Assembly: GCA_964402975.1 (NCBI GenBank)
Contig: CAYOEM010000011.1
Coordinates: 1 to 64,000, forward strand
Origin: CAMDKS01 sp964402975
GTDB lineage: Bacteria > Bdellovibrionota_B > Oligoflexia > Oligoflexales > RGVZ01
DNA length: 64,000 bases
Direction of reading: 5' to 3'
In this document: positions 1-8,527 of the stretch, in pieces
Numbering within the stretch: the first letter of the stretch is position 1
How the letters are laid out: every line of letters starts with the position of its first letter
Program-made: the position numbers and the translations under genes
Notes under the pieces: model-generated
What the model saw: the letters and a program-made list of their open reading frames with translations, nothing else
Database searches by the model: none
What the model was told of the DNA's origin: nothing

Positions 1-30
1 CTTATGGTTTCTTGTTTTTCTGTCGATTCA

Positions 31-51
31 CTATTCAGTTTTCAAAGAGCA
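31..51 (-). promoter_or_regulatory. boxA-like rRNA leader antitermination element
   Basis: On the minus strand this reads TGCTCTTTGAAAACTGAATA plus one G. It closely resembles the boxA-type sequence found upstream of 16S and 23S genes in many bacteria (the TGCTCTTT core recruits NusB/S10). Together with the promoter at 187-216 it argues that a 16S gene, or an unlinked 23S gene, starts just beyond the left edge. Confidence 0.65.
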
Positions 52-186
52 CTCGATTTTCGCGAGGGCAAGGGTTTTATCGATTCGCGCGCATGATGTC
101 CAGCAGAATTTAACGATCAATTCGCTTTTTTCCTGGACTCTAGAGCAGACCTATAAAACCTTTCTCGGGCATCGAGAAGATTACAG

Positions 187-216
187 CTTATAGGCTAGCT
201 AAAGCACTGCCGTCAA
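187..216 (-). promoter_or_regulatory. Probable rRNA operon sigma70 promoter
   Basis: On the minus strand, TTGACG (216-211) and TATAAG (192-187) are separated by 18 bases. The sequence just upstream (about 240-270 on this strand) is A/T-rich, like an UP element. Transcription would start near 180 and run leftward through the boxA at 31-51. A short hairpin (TTCTCG/CGAGAA) followed by TTTTAT lies just downstream of the start. Confidence 0.6.
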
Positions 217-350
217 CGGGTTTCTAGACGCTCCGCAGACATTTTTTGAACTAAAATTTAGCTTGATGTTCCAGGCACTTAAGAATCCCTCTGCCTGCTC
301 AAAATTTGCCCATTACGTGTCGCCACCAACCCCTAGCACTTACATAATCT

Positions 351-391
351 CCATCGTGGGCCAAGACAGGCTCTACTAGTCACCACGATGG
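351..391. repeat. 9-bp inverted repeat between rRNA leader and gpmI
   Basis: CCATCGTGG at 351-359 is repeated as its exact reverse complement CCACGATGG at 383-391, with a 23-base spacer. No T-run follows on either strand, so a terminator is unlikely. It may be a protein-binding site or part of the gpmI leader. Confidence 0.5.
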
Positions 392-528
392 AATGCGGGC
401 GCACCTAGACTCATCCGATACCACAGACCTGGCAGACTGCAACAAAACCAAAGCACGTAAAATCATTTGTGGTACGTTAGTTTGTAAATACACGATCAAA
501 AATAACCGATGCCGAAGGAATATTTTTA

Positions 529-2178
529 ATGACCCACTCACCTGCAAAGCGACGCGTTCTGACTGTTGTCATGGATGGCGTTGGTCTCGTGGCAAGTGAG
601 TTTGGCAACGCCGTGGCCAATGCGAAAAAACCAAATCTTGATTGGCTTAAGCAGCACTGCCTTTGGCGCACCTTAAATGCGCATGGAACATTTGTTGGTT
701 TGCCGTCGAACGCTGACATCGGAAATAGTGAAGTTGGACACAACGCGCTCGGTGCAGGTCGCATATTTGACCAAGGCGCAAAGCTTGTTCAAAACGCTAT
801 CGCAACTGGATCTCTCTACAACGGCGCCACATGGAAGAAAACTCTGCAGCACATCGACACAACCGGAGGCACTTTGCATTTTATCGGTTTACTATCGGAC
901 GGCAATGTTCACGCCCATGAAGAACACTTGTATTCCATGTTGAGAACCGCAAAAAAATCAGGGTGTCGTAAAGTGCGAGTTCACGTTTTATTTGATGGAC
1001 GCGATGTCGGCGAGAAAAGCGCGGAGACTTACGTCAAACGTCTGGAGGCAGTTTTACAAGAACTTCGCTCAGACACCTTCGACTACCTCGTGGCATCGGG
1101 CGGCGGCAGAATGCATATCACGATGGACCGTTACGAGGCGGACTGGGCCATGGTTAAAAGAGGATGGGACTGCCACGTGCACGGCATGGCTGCTAATCAA
1201 TTCATGTCTCTCGGAGAAGCCCTAGCTTTCTTTCGCAAAGATGAAAAACTAACCGATCAGTACATACCGGCCTTTGTCATTACCAAAGAACAAAAGCCCG
1301 TCGGTCAAATTAAAAATGGCGATGCTGTTGTTTTCTTTAATTTCAGAGGCGACAGAGCGATCGAAATCAGTCGCGCATTTACAGAGAAATCATTCACCAA
1401 ATTTGATCGCGGTAACTCGCCCGACGTGTTTTTTGCAGGCATGATGGAGTACGACGGCGACCTTCATATACCGCCACAATACCTGGTCTCCCCGCCGGCG
1501 ATCTCCGATACTCTTGGCGAGTTTCTAGCCAAATCAAAAGTGCGACAATTCGCCTGTAGTGAAACGCAAAAATACGGACACGTAACTTATTTCTGGAACG
1601 GCAACCGCAGCGGCTATTTCGACAAAAACCTCGAGGAATATTTGGAGATTCCCTCAGATTCTAATATCACATTCGATCAGAAGCCTGCCATGAAGGCCTC
1701 TGAGATCACAAATGAAACCATCAAACGAATGCGAGCCAATAGCTTTGACTACGCGAGAATTAACTTTGCCAACGGCGATATGGTTGGCCACACCGGCAAC
1801 TACAAAGCCGCCGTGTCCGCAGTAGAGACCGTTGATGCGATGCTGGGGAAGTTGATTACTGCTGCGCGAGAGACCAACACTATTTTGATGGTCACGGCTG
1901 ATCATGGTAATGCAGACGAAATGTTTGACGCCAAAGAAAAAGACTTCCCAAACTGGAAAACCTCCGAGAAGACCCCGACCCCAAAAACGGCTCACACAGT
2001 TAACCCAGTACCATTCGTCATTTTTGATCCTGAAGACCAATCACAATGGAAATTGAACACTTCGGTGACCGATAATGCTTGCCTAGCCAACGTTGCCAAC
2101 ACGGTTCTTACACTCCTAGGGCTGCCGACGCGAGATCTTTACCTCCCCTCACTCATCGTGAAGGCCAAAACAGCATGA
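529..2178 (+). CDS. gpmI: 2,3-bisphosphoglycerate-independent phosphoglycerate mutase
   Basis: This enzyme interconverts 3- and 2-phosphoglycerate in glycolysis using a phosphoserine intermediate and two metal ions, in the cytoplasm. At 549 residues it is slightly longer than the usual 510 or so. The N-terminus has the metal-binding Asp16 (VVMDGVGL). Catalytic Ser67 lies in GNSEVGH, and the C-terminal metal ligands are in VTADHGNADEM (Asp458-His459). The ATG at 529 has an AAGGA box nine bases upstream. The stop codon overlaps the mazG start (ATGA), so the two are probably translationally coupled. The divergent neighbour to the left is the rRNA leader. Confidence 0.96.
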   Translation: MTHSPAKRRVLTVVMDGVGLVASEFGNAVANAKKPNLDWLKQHCLWRTLNAHGTFVGLPSNADIGNSEVGHNALGAGRIFDQGAKLVQNAIATGSLYNGATWKKTLQHIDTTGGTLHFIGLLSDGNVHAHEEHLYSMLRTAKKSGCRKVRVHVLFDGRDVGEKSAETYVKRLEAVLQELRSDTFDYLVASGGGRMHITMDRYEADWAMVKRGWDCHVHGMAANQFMSLGEALAFFRKDEKLTDQYIPAFVITKEQKPVGQIKNGDAVVFFNFRGDRAIEISRAFTEKSFTKFDRGNSPDVFFAGMMEYDGDLHIPPQYLVSPPAISDTLGEFLAKSKVRQFACSETQKYGHVTYFWNGNRSGYFDKNLEEYLEIPSDSNITFDQKPAMKASEITNETIKRMRANSFDYARINFANGDMVGHTGNYKAAVSAVETVDAMLGKLITAARETNTILMVTADHGNADEMFDAKEKDFPNWKTSEKTPTPKTAHTVNPVPFVIFDPEDQSQWKLNTSVTDNACLANVANTVLTLLGLPTRDLYLPSLIVKAKTA

Positions 2179-3035
2179 CTGCCCACACGAATCTTGATGA
2201 AATAAAAGATGCCTTTGCCGCGCTCTGCGAAACGATCGCAGCTTTAAGAGATCCAAAAACAGGCTGCCCATGGGATCTTGAACAAACTCATGCAACGTTA
2301 CGAAAGTACATGATCGAAGAAGCCTACGAAGCCACTGATGTTATGGATCCTGTGAACCACGCCAAACTTCAAGAGGAACTGGGGGATGTGCTCCTGCAGG
2401 TCGTCCTAAACGCGCAATTAGCAAAAGATGCTCAACGCTTTTCAATTTTAGATGTCGTTAAAAACCTAGATGCCAAGATGAGGCGTCGTCATCCCCACGT
2501 CTTTGGAGATAGGGGGAACCCCCAGTCTAAAACATCGCGGGAAAAGTCCGACATCAGGGCCAAATGGGATGAAGTCAAAGCTCTTGAAAAACAAACGACT
2601 GCGACAGATGGACAAATAGGTTTTTTTGACCAACTAAAGTCCGGGAAATGTACGCCTGCTTCACGCCTTGCAACCGAAATCGGAAAGCTGGCCAAAAAAA
2701 TCAATTTTGACTGGAAAGATCCTATGGAGGTCTTTTCTCAACTTGAAAGCGAGGTTCTCGAGCTGAAAGACGAATTAAAACGCAAATCAAGCCGAGATCT
2801 AGTGGCGGCTGAGATGGGGGACTTGCTTTTTTGCGTAAGCCAGCTATGTCGACACCTTGATATAGACCCTGAGATCTGCGCTATTGACGGCAATAGAAAA
2901 TTTCTAAAACGATTCCAACTATTGGAACAAATAGCCAGATCTAAAAATATAGACGTCACAACAGCCGGAACTGATCAGCTTGAAACTCTCTGGAAAGAGG
3001 CCAAACATCTTGAAAAACAAAACTTAAAGTCATGA
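2175..3035 (+). CDS. mazG: Nucleoside triphosphate pyrophosphohydrolase MazG
   Basis: MazG hydrolyses NTPs and dNTPs to monophosphates and pyrophosphate; it cleans the nucleotide pool and has been linked to ppGpp control. The 286-residue protein has two MazG repeats. The first contains GCPWDLEQTH, the metal-binding EEAYEATD and EELGDVLLQ, then HPHVFGD. The second, from about residue 165, contains LESEVLELKDEL and AEMGDLLF. The start at 2175 overlaps the gpmI stop (ATGA). The frame stays open upstream to 2079, but that stretch is inside gpmI and lacks family similarity, so the later ATG is preferred. rnhA follows after 13 bases. Confidence 0.94.
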   Translation: MTAHTNLDEIKDAFAALCETIAALRDPKTGCPWDLEQTHATLRKYMIEEAYEATDVMDPVNHAKLQEELGDVLLQVVLNAQLAKDAQRFSILDVVKNLDAKMRRRHPHVFGDRGNPQSKTSREKSDIRAKWDEVKALEKQTTATDGQIGFFDQLKSGKCTPASRLATEIGKLAKKINFDWKDPMEVFSQLESEVLELKDELKRKSSRDLVAAEMGDLLFCVSQLCRHLDIDPEICAIDGNRKFLKRFQLLEQIARSKNIDVTTAGTDQLETLWKEAKHLEKQNLKS

Positions 3036-3048
3036 GATATAAAAGGTC

Positions 3049-3498
3049 ATGAAGAAAAAACCTCTCGAACAGATTGTTATGTCAACCGATGGAGCTTGCC
3101 TCGGAAATCCGGGGCCTGGCGGCTGGGCCGCATTGCTTCGATTTGGAGACAAAGAAAAAATGATCTCAGGGGGTGAGGCTGACACGACTAATAACCGAAT
3201 GGAGCTGATGGCTGTCATTTCAGGTCTGAACGCTCTCAAGCGCCCTTGCGAGGTCACCATAGTCACCGACAGCCAGTATGTGATGAAGGCCTTCAAAGAG
3301 GGCTGGTTGGAAAAATGGGAGCAAAACGGCTGGAAGACGGCCGATAAAAAACCGGTAAAAAACCAAGAGCTTTGGGAAGATCTCGTCACCGCCGTTGATC
3401 GGCACCAGGTTCACTGGAAGTGGGTTAAAGGTCACAACGGACACCCTGATAACGAACGGGTGGACGAGGAGGCGCGCCGGCGTGCATCTGAAATCTAA
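3049..3498 (+). CDS. rnhA: Ribonuclease HI
   Basis: RNase HI cuts the RNA strand of RNA:DNA hybrids, removing primers and R-loops. The 149-residue length is typical. The four catalytic acidic residues are visible: Asp in STDGACLGNPG (start of the fold), Glu in NNRMELMA, Asp in VTDSQYV and Asp in NERVDEEARRR. The His/Asn segment HNGHPDNE is also present. The ATG at 3049 has AAAAGG only about two bases upstream, which is tight. An in-frame ATG at 3079 is possible but has a poor ribosome-binding site. It is the third gene of the gpmI-mazG-rnhA run. Confidence 0.95.
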   Translation: MKKKPLEQIVMSTDGACLGNPGPGGWAALLRFGDKEKMISGGEADTTNNRMELMAVISGLNALKRPCEVTIVTDSQYVMKAFKEGWLEKWEQNGWKTADKKPVKNQELWEDLVTAVDRHQVHWKWVKGHNGHPDNERVDEEARRRASEI

Positions 3499-3552
3499 GG
3501 GGATTTTGGTCATAGGCCTAGCCTTTTCAGCCTTAGCTCCAGCAGCAATTCC

Positions 3553-3581
3553 TTGACAGACGCCGGTCCCACTGCTAATAA
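3553..3581 (+). promoter_or_regulatory. Sigma70 promoter for rpsT
   Basis: TTGACA (3553-3558) is followed after exactly 17 bases by TAATAA (3576-3581). The start would be near 3588, giving a leader of about 107 bases before the rpsT GTG. That leader contains GCCCT/AGGGC complementary segments, so it could fold and take part in S20 feedback control, as is known in enterobacteria. Confidence 0.7.
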
Positions 3582-3694
3582 ACCAGCCTTGCCCTGTGGA
3601 TTTTCGATCGCCGAGGGCATCTCATCAACGACATCCGCCTTGGTGGCCTCGCAAGTGAGCTAAAACAAGTATCGATAACAACTGGGGTTTTGAA

Positions 3695-3988
3695 GTGGCA
3701 AGCCATAAGTCATCAATCAAAAGAGCGCGTGCGGCCGTTGTAAAGCGTGACCGTAATAGTCAGTATCTGTCTTCCGTCAAAACGACTGTAAAACGTCTAC
3801 GTTTTGCGATCGCCGGCCTCAAAGCCGGAACAGATAAAGACATCAAGAAAGTAGAAGCACTACTGTCTAAGACTCAAGAGATGCTGATGAAGGCCGCTAG
3901 CCGCGGCGTTATGCACAAGAAAGCCGCTAGCCGCAAAGTTAGCCGTCTTACACTCGCCACCAAAGAAGTGACTGGTCAGAAGAAGTAA
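3695..3988 (+). CDS. rpsT: 30S ribosomal protein S20
   Basis: S20 is a primary 16S rRNA-binding protein of the small subunit. The 97-residue product starts MASHKSSIKRARAAVVKRDR, the typical Lys/Arg/Ser-rich S20 N-terminus, and is helical throughout with AASRGVMHKKAASRKVSRL near the C-terminus. Translation begins at GTG, with GGGG about seven bases upstream. Non-ATG starts are familiar in rpsT and serve autoregulation in E. coli (known biology). The gene has its own promoter (3553-3581) and ends at a strong terminator shared with the convergent gene. Confidence 0.96.
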   Translation: MASHKSSIKRARAAVVKRDRNSQYLSSVKTTVKRLRFAIAGLKAGTDKDIKKVEALLSKTQEMLMKAASRGVMHKKAASRKVSRLTLATKEVTGQKK

Positions 3989-4022
3989 ATTCTCTGGTTC
4001 ATATGAATTGACCAAGAAAATA

Positions 4023-4053
4023 AAAGCCATCGGTAACAACTACCGGTGGCTTT
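4023..4053. terminator. Bidirectional terminator between rpsT and the glycosyltransferase gene
   Basis: A 13-bp stem (AAAGCCATCGGTA / TACCGGTGGCTTT, one G-U pair) has a five-base loop. On the minus strand it is followed by TTTTATTTTC; on the plus strand by TTTCTAG. The right arm overlaps the last codon and stop of the minus-strand gene at 4040. Confidence 0.8.
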
Positions 4054-5761
4054 CTAGTTTGCTGATTGCGGTCGACAAGTTTGGGTGGTCACCAACTGTC
4101 TCTCTGATCGACTCAAGAATAGCAATAGAGTCCGGCTCGCTGGCATTCTCTAGGCAAGCTTGCACGAGAAGACTCAATGACGAAGACTCTAAACCACCGA
4201 CAGCGACTGCCTTTTGAAGCCAATAAACTGACTCATTAAACATTTGAAGCCTTCTGTAAACCAAACCAACACCAACAAGACTCTGATAGTCGTTAGGTTC
4301 AATGGCTAAAGCTCTTTTAAAAAAGCGCAGAGCCTCCTCATGACTGTGCCCTTGCCACGCCATGTAACCTAGCCCCCTCAAAGCGTGATAATTAAGTCCA
4401 TTCTGTCTCAAGGCATCCTCAAATGAAGACAAGGCCTCATCTGCTCGAGATAGCGCAATCAACGCATCCCCACGAATTCTTAAGATCTCCGAATACAAGT
4501 TAAGCTCACATTCAGACGAGAACTCTCGCGCTTCCTCGCACACTACAAGAACCTCATTGGCATTTTTAAAGGTGACAGGCACTTGGTGTTGCTTAACGAA
4601 AGATACAAGACCCTGTCGACGTTGCGCGCCCTCATCGTGCGAACAAAGCTCCTCTATCGCTCTACAAACCGACTCACTTGCAACCTGTAAGGCCACGATC
4701 TCGTGAGCAAGTTTGCCTCTAGACAAACGCTCCTCTCGAGTAGCCCTGCCCCTCTCAAATAACGATAATAAAGCGGCGCTGACATCCATCGGCGTAAAAT
4801 CATCTATGTATGTTGCCATCCGACGACTGAGCACGTCTTCAGTGATCGACCCCCTCGGCGCCACGATATCAACGCCGACCCCCGCGGCTGATACAACGTG
4901 CCACGGCACGTCACCGGCTGAATATTCGCTCTCACCCCGACCCTCGACCATAATGTCGGTTGCGCATAGCAAGTCGCGGTAAAACGGCCGTAGATCCTGA
5001 GCCAGAAACATCGACTGACCGCCAAGGCCCATATCGGCAATTTCGTATTTGATTTTTTCTGCCATGCTGCCTTGACCACAAACTAGGAATCGGACGTTTT
5101 TTCTAATTTCAGCTGACGTGCTATTGATTGCTAGGCGAAGACCGCGCGCAACTGTGACGCATGGCTCCATCTCAGCAAGAGGGGTCTTGATAGTGACCAG
5201 AATCGATTGCTCGGGGACGCCGATGTAAGCGCGGAACTTTTTAGCAAGCTCCTCAACGTAGAGAAAGTCCACATGATCAGCCACCGCATTAACACGCAAA
5301 ACTCGATTGGATATCACACCTTCCATATTCAAAAGCCTTGCGCCTTTATTAGACGTCGTAAGAAATAACGAGGCATGCTCATGAATGTCTTTTTGAATGG
5401 CCCTAATATTCGCATAACGATCATAAACAAAGGGCCTATATTCATGCGCCAAACAGACAAAAGGGACTCCCATTTTTCTCGCCACTCTCAACGCTTGAAA
5501 CGAATACAGGCGGCTGGTTTCACAGCCGACCACCATGTCAGCACCTTTGATGTACCGTTCAATATCACGAAAGAAGTTTGGCATATCATCAACCACAGGA
5601 AACTCAACCACCGGCAATGTCGTAGTCATTGATTCAGATCCCGGAGACCTCTGTACTAAAAGCTCTACATCGTGCCACTGGGCCAAAGACTCCCAAAGAC
5701 GCACCATCGCAGGCTCTTGGAGCAAACCTGCTACGACTTTTACTTTTCTTCGCGTGATCAT
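4040..5761 (-). CDS. Glycosyltransferase (GT4-like) with C-terminal TPR repeats
   Basis: This 573-residue protein looks like a two-part fusion. Residues about 1-350 resemble a GT-B glycosyltransferase: an N-terminal Rossmann start (KVKVVAGLLQEPAMVRLW), a conserved-looking GADMVVGCETSRLYSF, and a second half with FLVCGQGSMAEKI and EGRGESEYSAGDVPW. Residues about 430-560 carry tetratricopeptide repeats (ALIALSRADEALSSFEDAL, GYMAWQGHSHEEALRFFKRA, GLVYRRLQMFNESVYWLQKA). There is no signal peptide, so it is probably cytoplasmic. It follows the S41 protease gene after nine bases, with AGGA seven bases before its ATG, so the two form an operon. The substrate is unknown. Confidence 0.7.
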   Translation of the reverse strand: MITRRKVKVVAGLLQEPAMVRLWESLAQWHDVELLVQRSPGSESMTTTLPVVEFPVVDDMPNFFRDIERYIKGADMVVGCETSRLYSFQALRVARKMGVPFVCLAHEYRPFVYDRYANIRAIQKDIHEHASLFLTTSNKGARLLNMEGVISNRVLRVNAVADHVDFLYVEELAKKFRAYIGVPEQSILVTIKTPLAEMEPCVTVARGLRLAINSTSAEIRKNVRFLVCGQGSMAEKIKYEIADMGLGGQSMFLAQDLRPFYRDLLCATDIMVEGRGESEYSAGDVPWHVVSAAGVGVDIVAPRGSITEDVLSRRMATYIDDFTPMDVSAALLSLFERGRATREERLSRGKLAHEIVALQVASESVCRAIEELCSHDEGAQRRQGLVSFVKQHQVPVTFKNANEVLVVCEEAREFSSECELNLYSEILRIRGDALIALSRADEALSSFEDALRQNGLNYHALRGLGYMAWQGHSHEEALRFFKRALAIEPNDYQSLVGVGLVYRRLQMFNESVYWLQKAVAVGGLESSSLSLLVQACLENASEPDSIAILESIRETVGDHPNLSTAISKLESHR

Positions 5762-5770
5762 CTAAAAATC

Positions 5771-8287
5771 CTAATGTGATACGTTTTCTTGAGGTTTTTC
5801 GGCCAGTGAAATTGACGTGCGAAGCCTCGAAACCGCAAAGACCGGTTCGGCGGAGGCCTCGTGTCGAACCGTCACCCCCAAAACCACAGATGGCGACTCA
5901 AAGCGCGAACGCCCTTGAACAGGGATATTGACGACGCGCTTTTCGCCGGGGGATATGGATGAGATAGTCGATTCCGACATCGGCAACACGAGTTGGCGAC
6001 CGCCAAGATTTGTAATGAATACTTTTAGATTTTTTAGTTCAGAAGTACCGTTATTAGACAGCGACAATTGAATCAAACCTTTTTCGTCGATCTCTAAAAT
6101 ATTGGGGTATCGACTGTTCGCTCCGTCTTTGAACGTGACGTCCGCCGTTACTGGCGATGGCGTGCGATCGTTAATATTGATGATAAACTCATCTTGTCCT
6201 CGAGTAAGAGCCTGAGCATTAATTGCCATCCCAGCATTTACGTAGCGTTCCCCTATAGGCGCACCAAACGGAATCTGGATTTTAAGACGCCCTTCGCGAA
6301 CCTCTTGAGGACTTATACTACCAATCAGATACTCTTTGGTTTCAATCCCGGATACTGGCGACTGAACAAAGACAGACACGTTTTCCACAACAGAATCACC
6401 TCCGTTGCGGACACGCCAAGGAACCTCTAAAAACTCACCCACAACAGCACTCAATCCACCCTCAGGTGCTTTTATCTCAAGAGAAAGAATAGGATTACTA
6501 TCCGTAGATTGAGCTTGGTTTCGCCAAGCTACACCATGCTTGGTAATCAGCCACGAAATCGCCTCCCGAGAGAGAGGCTCGAGAATCTGATTGATAGAGC
6601 TCTTAGAAAGTGCTGCCCAATGTGCTGAACGTCGTGCGCCGTCTGGAAGGTGATTACCATAGGTCTCATAGAGTTTTGTAAAAACACTAAGCGCGACTTT
6701 CATTGACGGATCATCCGTTGCTGGCTTTGGCTCGCTGCTCGCATCAGGCGAGAGGTAATAGCCTTTCAGCAATGGTCCGATCGACCCACCAGTCACACTT
6801 GGTGCACTATTTAGGTGGTTGGGAAGAAACTGTTCGTTTCGGTATCGGTAAGATCCGAACAAATTGGCGTTTTCAGGGGATTTTACGATCGGCTGAATCC
6901 AGACGTCGGGCACAATTCCAACGTTTTGAATACTTTTATTGGAAGGAGTGAAGTACCGCGCTATGGTAAGTTTCAGAGCCCGCTGCTCGGGAAGTTCAAA
7001 CACAGTTTGAACTGATCCCTTACCAAAACTTGGCTGTCCAACAACCAAAGCCCGCCTGTTGTCCTGTAAAGCCCCAGCTACAATTTCACTGGCTGAAGCA
7101 CTATCTTCATTCATTAAAACAACGATTGGATAATCTGTTTCATCCAAGGACTGATTGGCTCGTTCAACCTCTTCACGTCGACCTCGAGTCGTGACAACCA
7201 CTCCGCTATCGAGAAAAATATCGCTAACATTGATAGCCTGATCAAGCAGCCCCCCAGGATTACCTCGCAGATCTAACACAAGACCAGAAATTGGATACTT
7301 ACTACGAAACTTCCGAATGTGGTCGCGAATCTCTTTGCTTGTTCTAGAAGCGAAATTCTCCACTGATAGTTTTAGGACGTGCAGATTCTTTGAGTGAACT
7401 TCCGACGCCTCTACTGAATCAATGGCAATCACTTCTCGCTGTAGCTTGATGGTCTTTGGACTCCAATCACCCTTTCGCAACGTCACTAACTCCGCAGATG
7501 TCCCAGGCGCTCCACGCATATGCGTGACGAGGCGATCTAGTCCAACACCAAACGTGGTTTGACCGTCAATTGCGATGATTTTGTCATCTTCTTTAACGCC
7601 CATACGCAGCGCAGGGCTTTTAGGCAGTGGTTTCAGCACCGTCAACACATTATCTCGAATACCGACCAGCACCCCGAGACCACCAAATGAACCTTCAGTT
7701 CCCTGCCGCAGCTCCTGGTATGCTTCTGATGAAAGTAGTGACGAGTGAGCATCTAGCGAGCTAAGCATCGCATTCAATACGATGAACGACGAATCTCTCT
7801 CATCGCCGAGCATCGCGTTATCACCGGGACCGATGATAGTGCCAATCTGAATACGATCACAAAAGGCAACCAGACTTTTAAGCTGTCCGATAACTTGCTC
7901 ATAGCTATTATCTACGTTCCTCGAGAACGTTATGCTATCATCTGACGCTTCAAGCGAGTATCCAGCTGGATGCTCGTGAAACTTCAGTGCTGGCACCGCA
8001 TAAGCAAGAGACCGCATCGTTCCAGCAATGAGCTTCTCCCCAGAGACCCTCGCAAAGTCCACGTAGTAGTTCTGGACAAGGCTAACAATGGAGTCCATTA
8101 GAATCGACGAGTCGGCGTCTGTGATTTTTCCCGACCGTGTGCTTCCGTATTTAAGTGTAGCGTTATGGCGAGCGGGTAGTTTCAACTCTCGCGGCGCCAC
8201 AAGCACGTAAGACGCCAACGCAAGAGCGGCGATTACGAGCGGCGACTGGCCCTTAAAATTGGGGAAACGCTGGCCCGGCTGGGTCAT
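5771..8287 (-). CDS. S41-family (C-terminal processing) protease with PDZ domain and long beta-rich C-terminus
   Basis: Ctp-type proteases cut periplasmic or secreted proteins near their C-termini with a Ser/Lys dyad. This 838-residue protein has an N-terminal hydrophobic anchor (about 14-32). A PDZ domain lies at about 195-275 (GGLGVLVGI, ALRMGVKEDDKIIAIDG). The S41 catalytic core contains VLDLRGNPGG, the serine in SASASE (about 396-401) and Lys423 in FGKGSV. Residues about 620-838 are unusual: two beta-sandwich-like stretches (VPWRVRNGGDSVVENVSVF, LIQLSLSNNGTSELKNLKV) resembling CARDB-type adhesion or assembly domains. It is the first gene of an operon with the glycosyltransferase/TPR gene. 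A CCTCAG/CTGAGG repeat lies just upstream of its start. Confidence 0.85.
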   Translation of the reverse strand: MTQPGQRFPNFKGQSPLVIAALALASYVLVAPRELKLPARHNATLKYGSTRSGKITDADSSILMDSIVSLVQNYYVDFARVSGEKLIAGTMRSLAYAVPALKFHEHPAGYSLEASDDSITFSRNVDNSYEQVIGQLKSLVAFCDRIQIGTIIGPGDNAMLGDERDSSFIVLNAMLSSLDAHSSLLSSEAYQELRQGTEGSFGGLGVLVGIRDNVLTVLKPLPKSPALRMGVKEDDKIIAIDGQTTFGVGLDRLVTHMRGAPGTSAELVTLRKGDWSPKTIKLQREVIAIDSVEASEVHSKNLHVLKLSVENFASRTSKEIRDHIRKFRSKYPISGLVLDLRGNPGGLLDQAINVSDIFLDSGVVVTTRGRREEVERANQSLDETDYPIVVLMNEDSASASEIVAGALQDNRRALVVGQPSFGKGSVQTVFELPEQRALKLTIARYFTPSNKSIQNVGIVPDVWIQPIVKSPENANLFGSYRYRNEQFLPNHLNSAPSVTGGSIGPLLKGYYLSPDASSEPKPATDDPSMKVALSVFTKLYETYGNHLPDGARRSAHWAALSKSSINQILEPLSREAISWLITKHGVAWRNQAQSTDSNPILSLEIKAPEGGLSAVVGEFLEVPWRVRNGGDSVVENVSVFVQSPVSGIETKEYLIGSISPQEVREGRLKIQIPFGAPIGERYVNAGMAINAQALTRGQDEFIININDRTPSPVTADVTFKDGANSRYPNILEIDEKGLIQLSLSNNGTSELKNLKVFITNLGGRQLVLPMSESTISSISPGEKRVVNIPVQGRSRFESPSVVLGVTVRHEASAEPVFAVSRLRTSISLAEKPQENVSH

Positions 8288-8491
8288 AAACTCTACACCT
8301 CAGATGATCTAAGCTGAGGTATCGGCCAATATTGCCCACCCTTGACTCCGCCCCCAAATTGAGCCCAATAGGGTTATATTCGCAATTTTTTAAGCCATTG
8401 TTTTTATTCGGTTTAATGCCTGGATTTGATTTTTATTCAACCTTTCACTCAATATTTTCGATCGCAAACCGATTCCTTCTTCAAAGGGACT

Positions 8492-8512
8492 GTAGGCAAC
8501 GGATTTGCCTAC
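8492..8512 (+). promoter_or_regulatory. Hairpin in the leader just before a TPR gene
   Basis: GTAGGCAA (8492-8499) and TTGCCTAC (8505-8512) form a perfect 8-bp stem with loop CGGAT. The stem ends a few bases before the ribosome-binding site (AAAGG, 8516-8520) of the gene at 8528. It could tune translation. I recognise no known riboswitch. Confidence 0.45.
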
Positions 8513-8527
8513 TAGAAAGGCTCGAAG

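Larger units (their letters stand above)
1..528. other. Intergenic region: rRNA operon leader (-) and gpmI upstream region (+)
   Basis: There is no convincing protein gene here. The left half, read on the minus strand, has a strong promoter (187-216) and a boxA-like leader (31-51), so an rRNA operon probably begins here and leaves the window at base 1. The middle holds a 9-bp inverted repeat (351-391). The right end is the gpmI 5' region, with an AAGGA ribosome-binding site nine bases before the ATG at 529. The short open frame at 393-599 overlaps gpmI and looks like chance. Confidence 0.6.

Noticed and set aside
351..391. Inverted repeat as a terminator
   Set aside because: No T-run follows on either strand, so it was kept only as an unexplained repeat.
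2079..2174. N-terminal extension of mazG
   Set aside because: It would overlap gpmI by about 100 bases and lacks family similarity; the ATG at 2175 with the ATGA overlap is typical.
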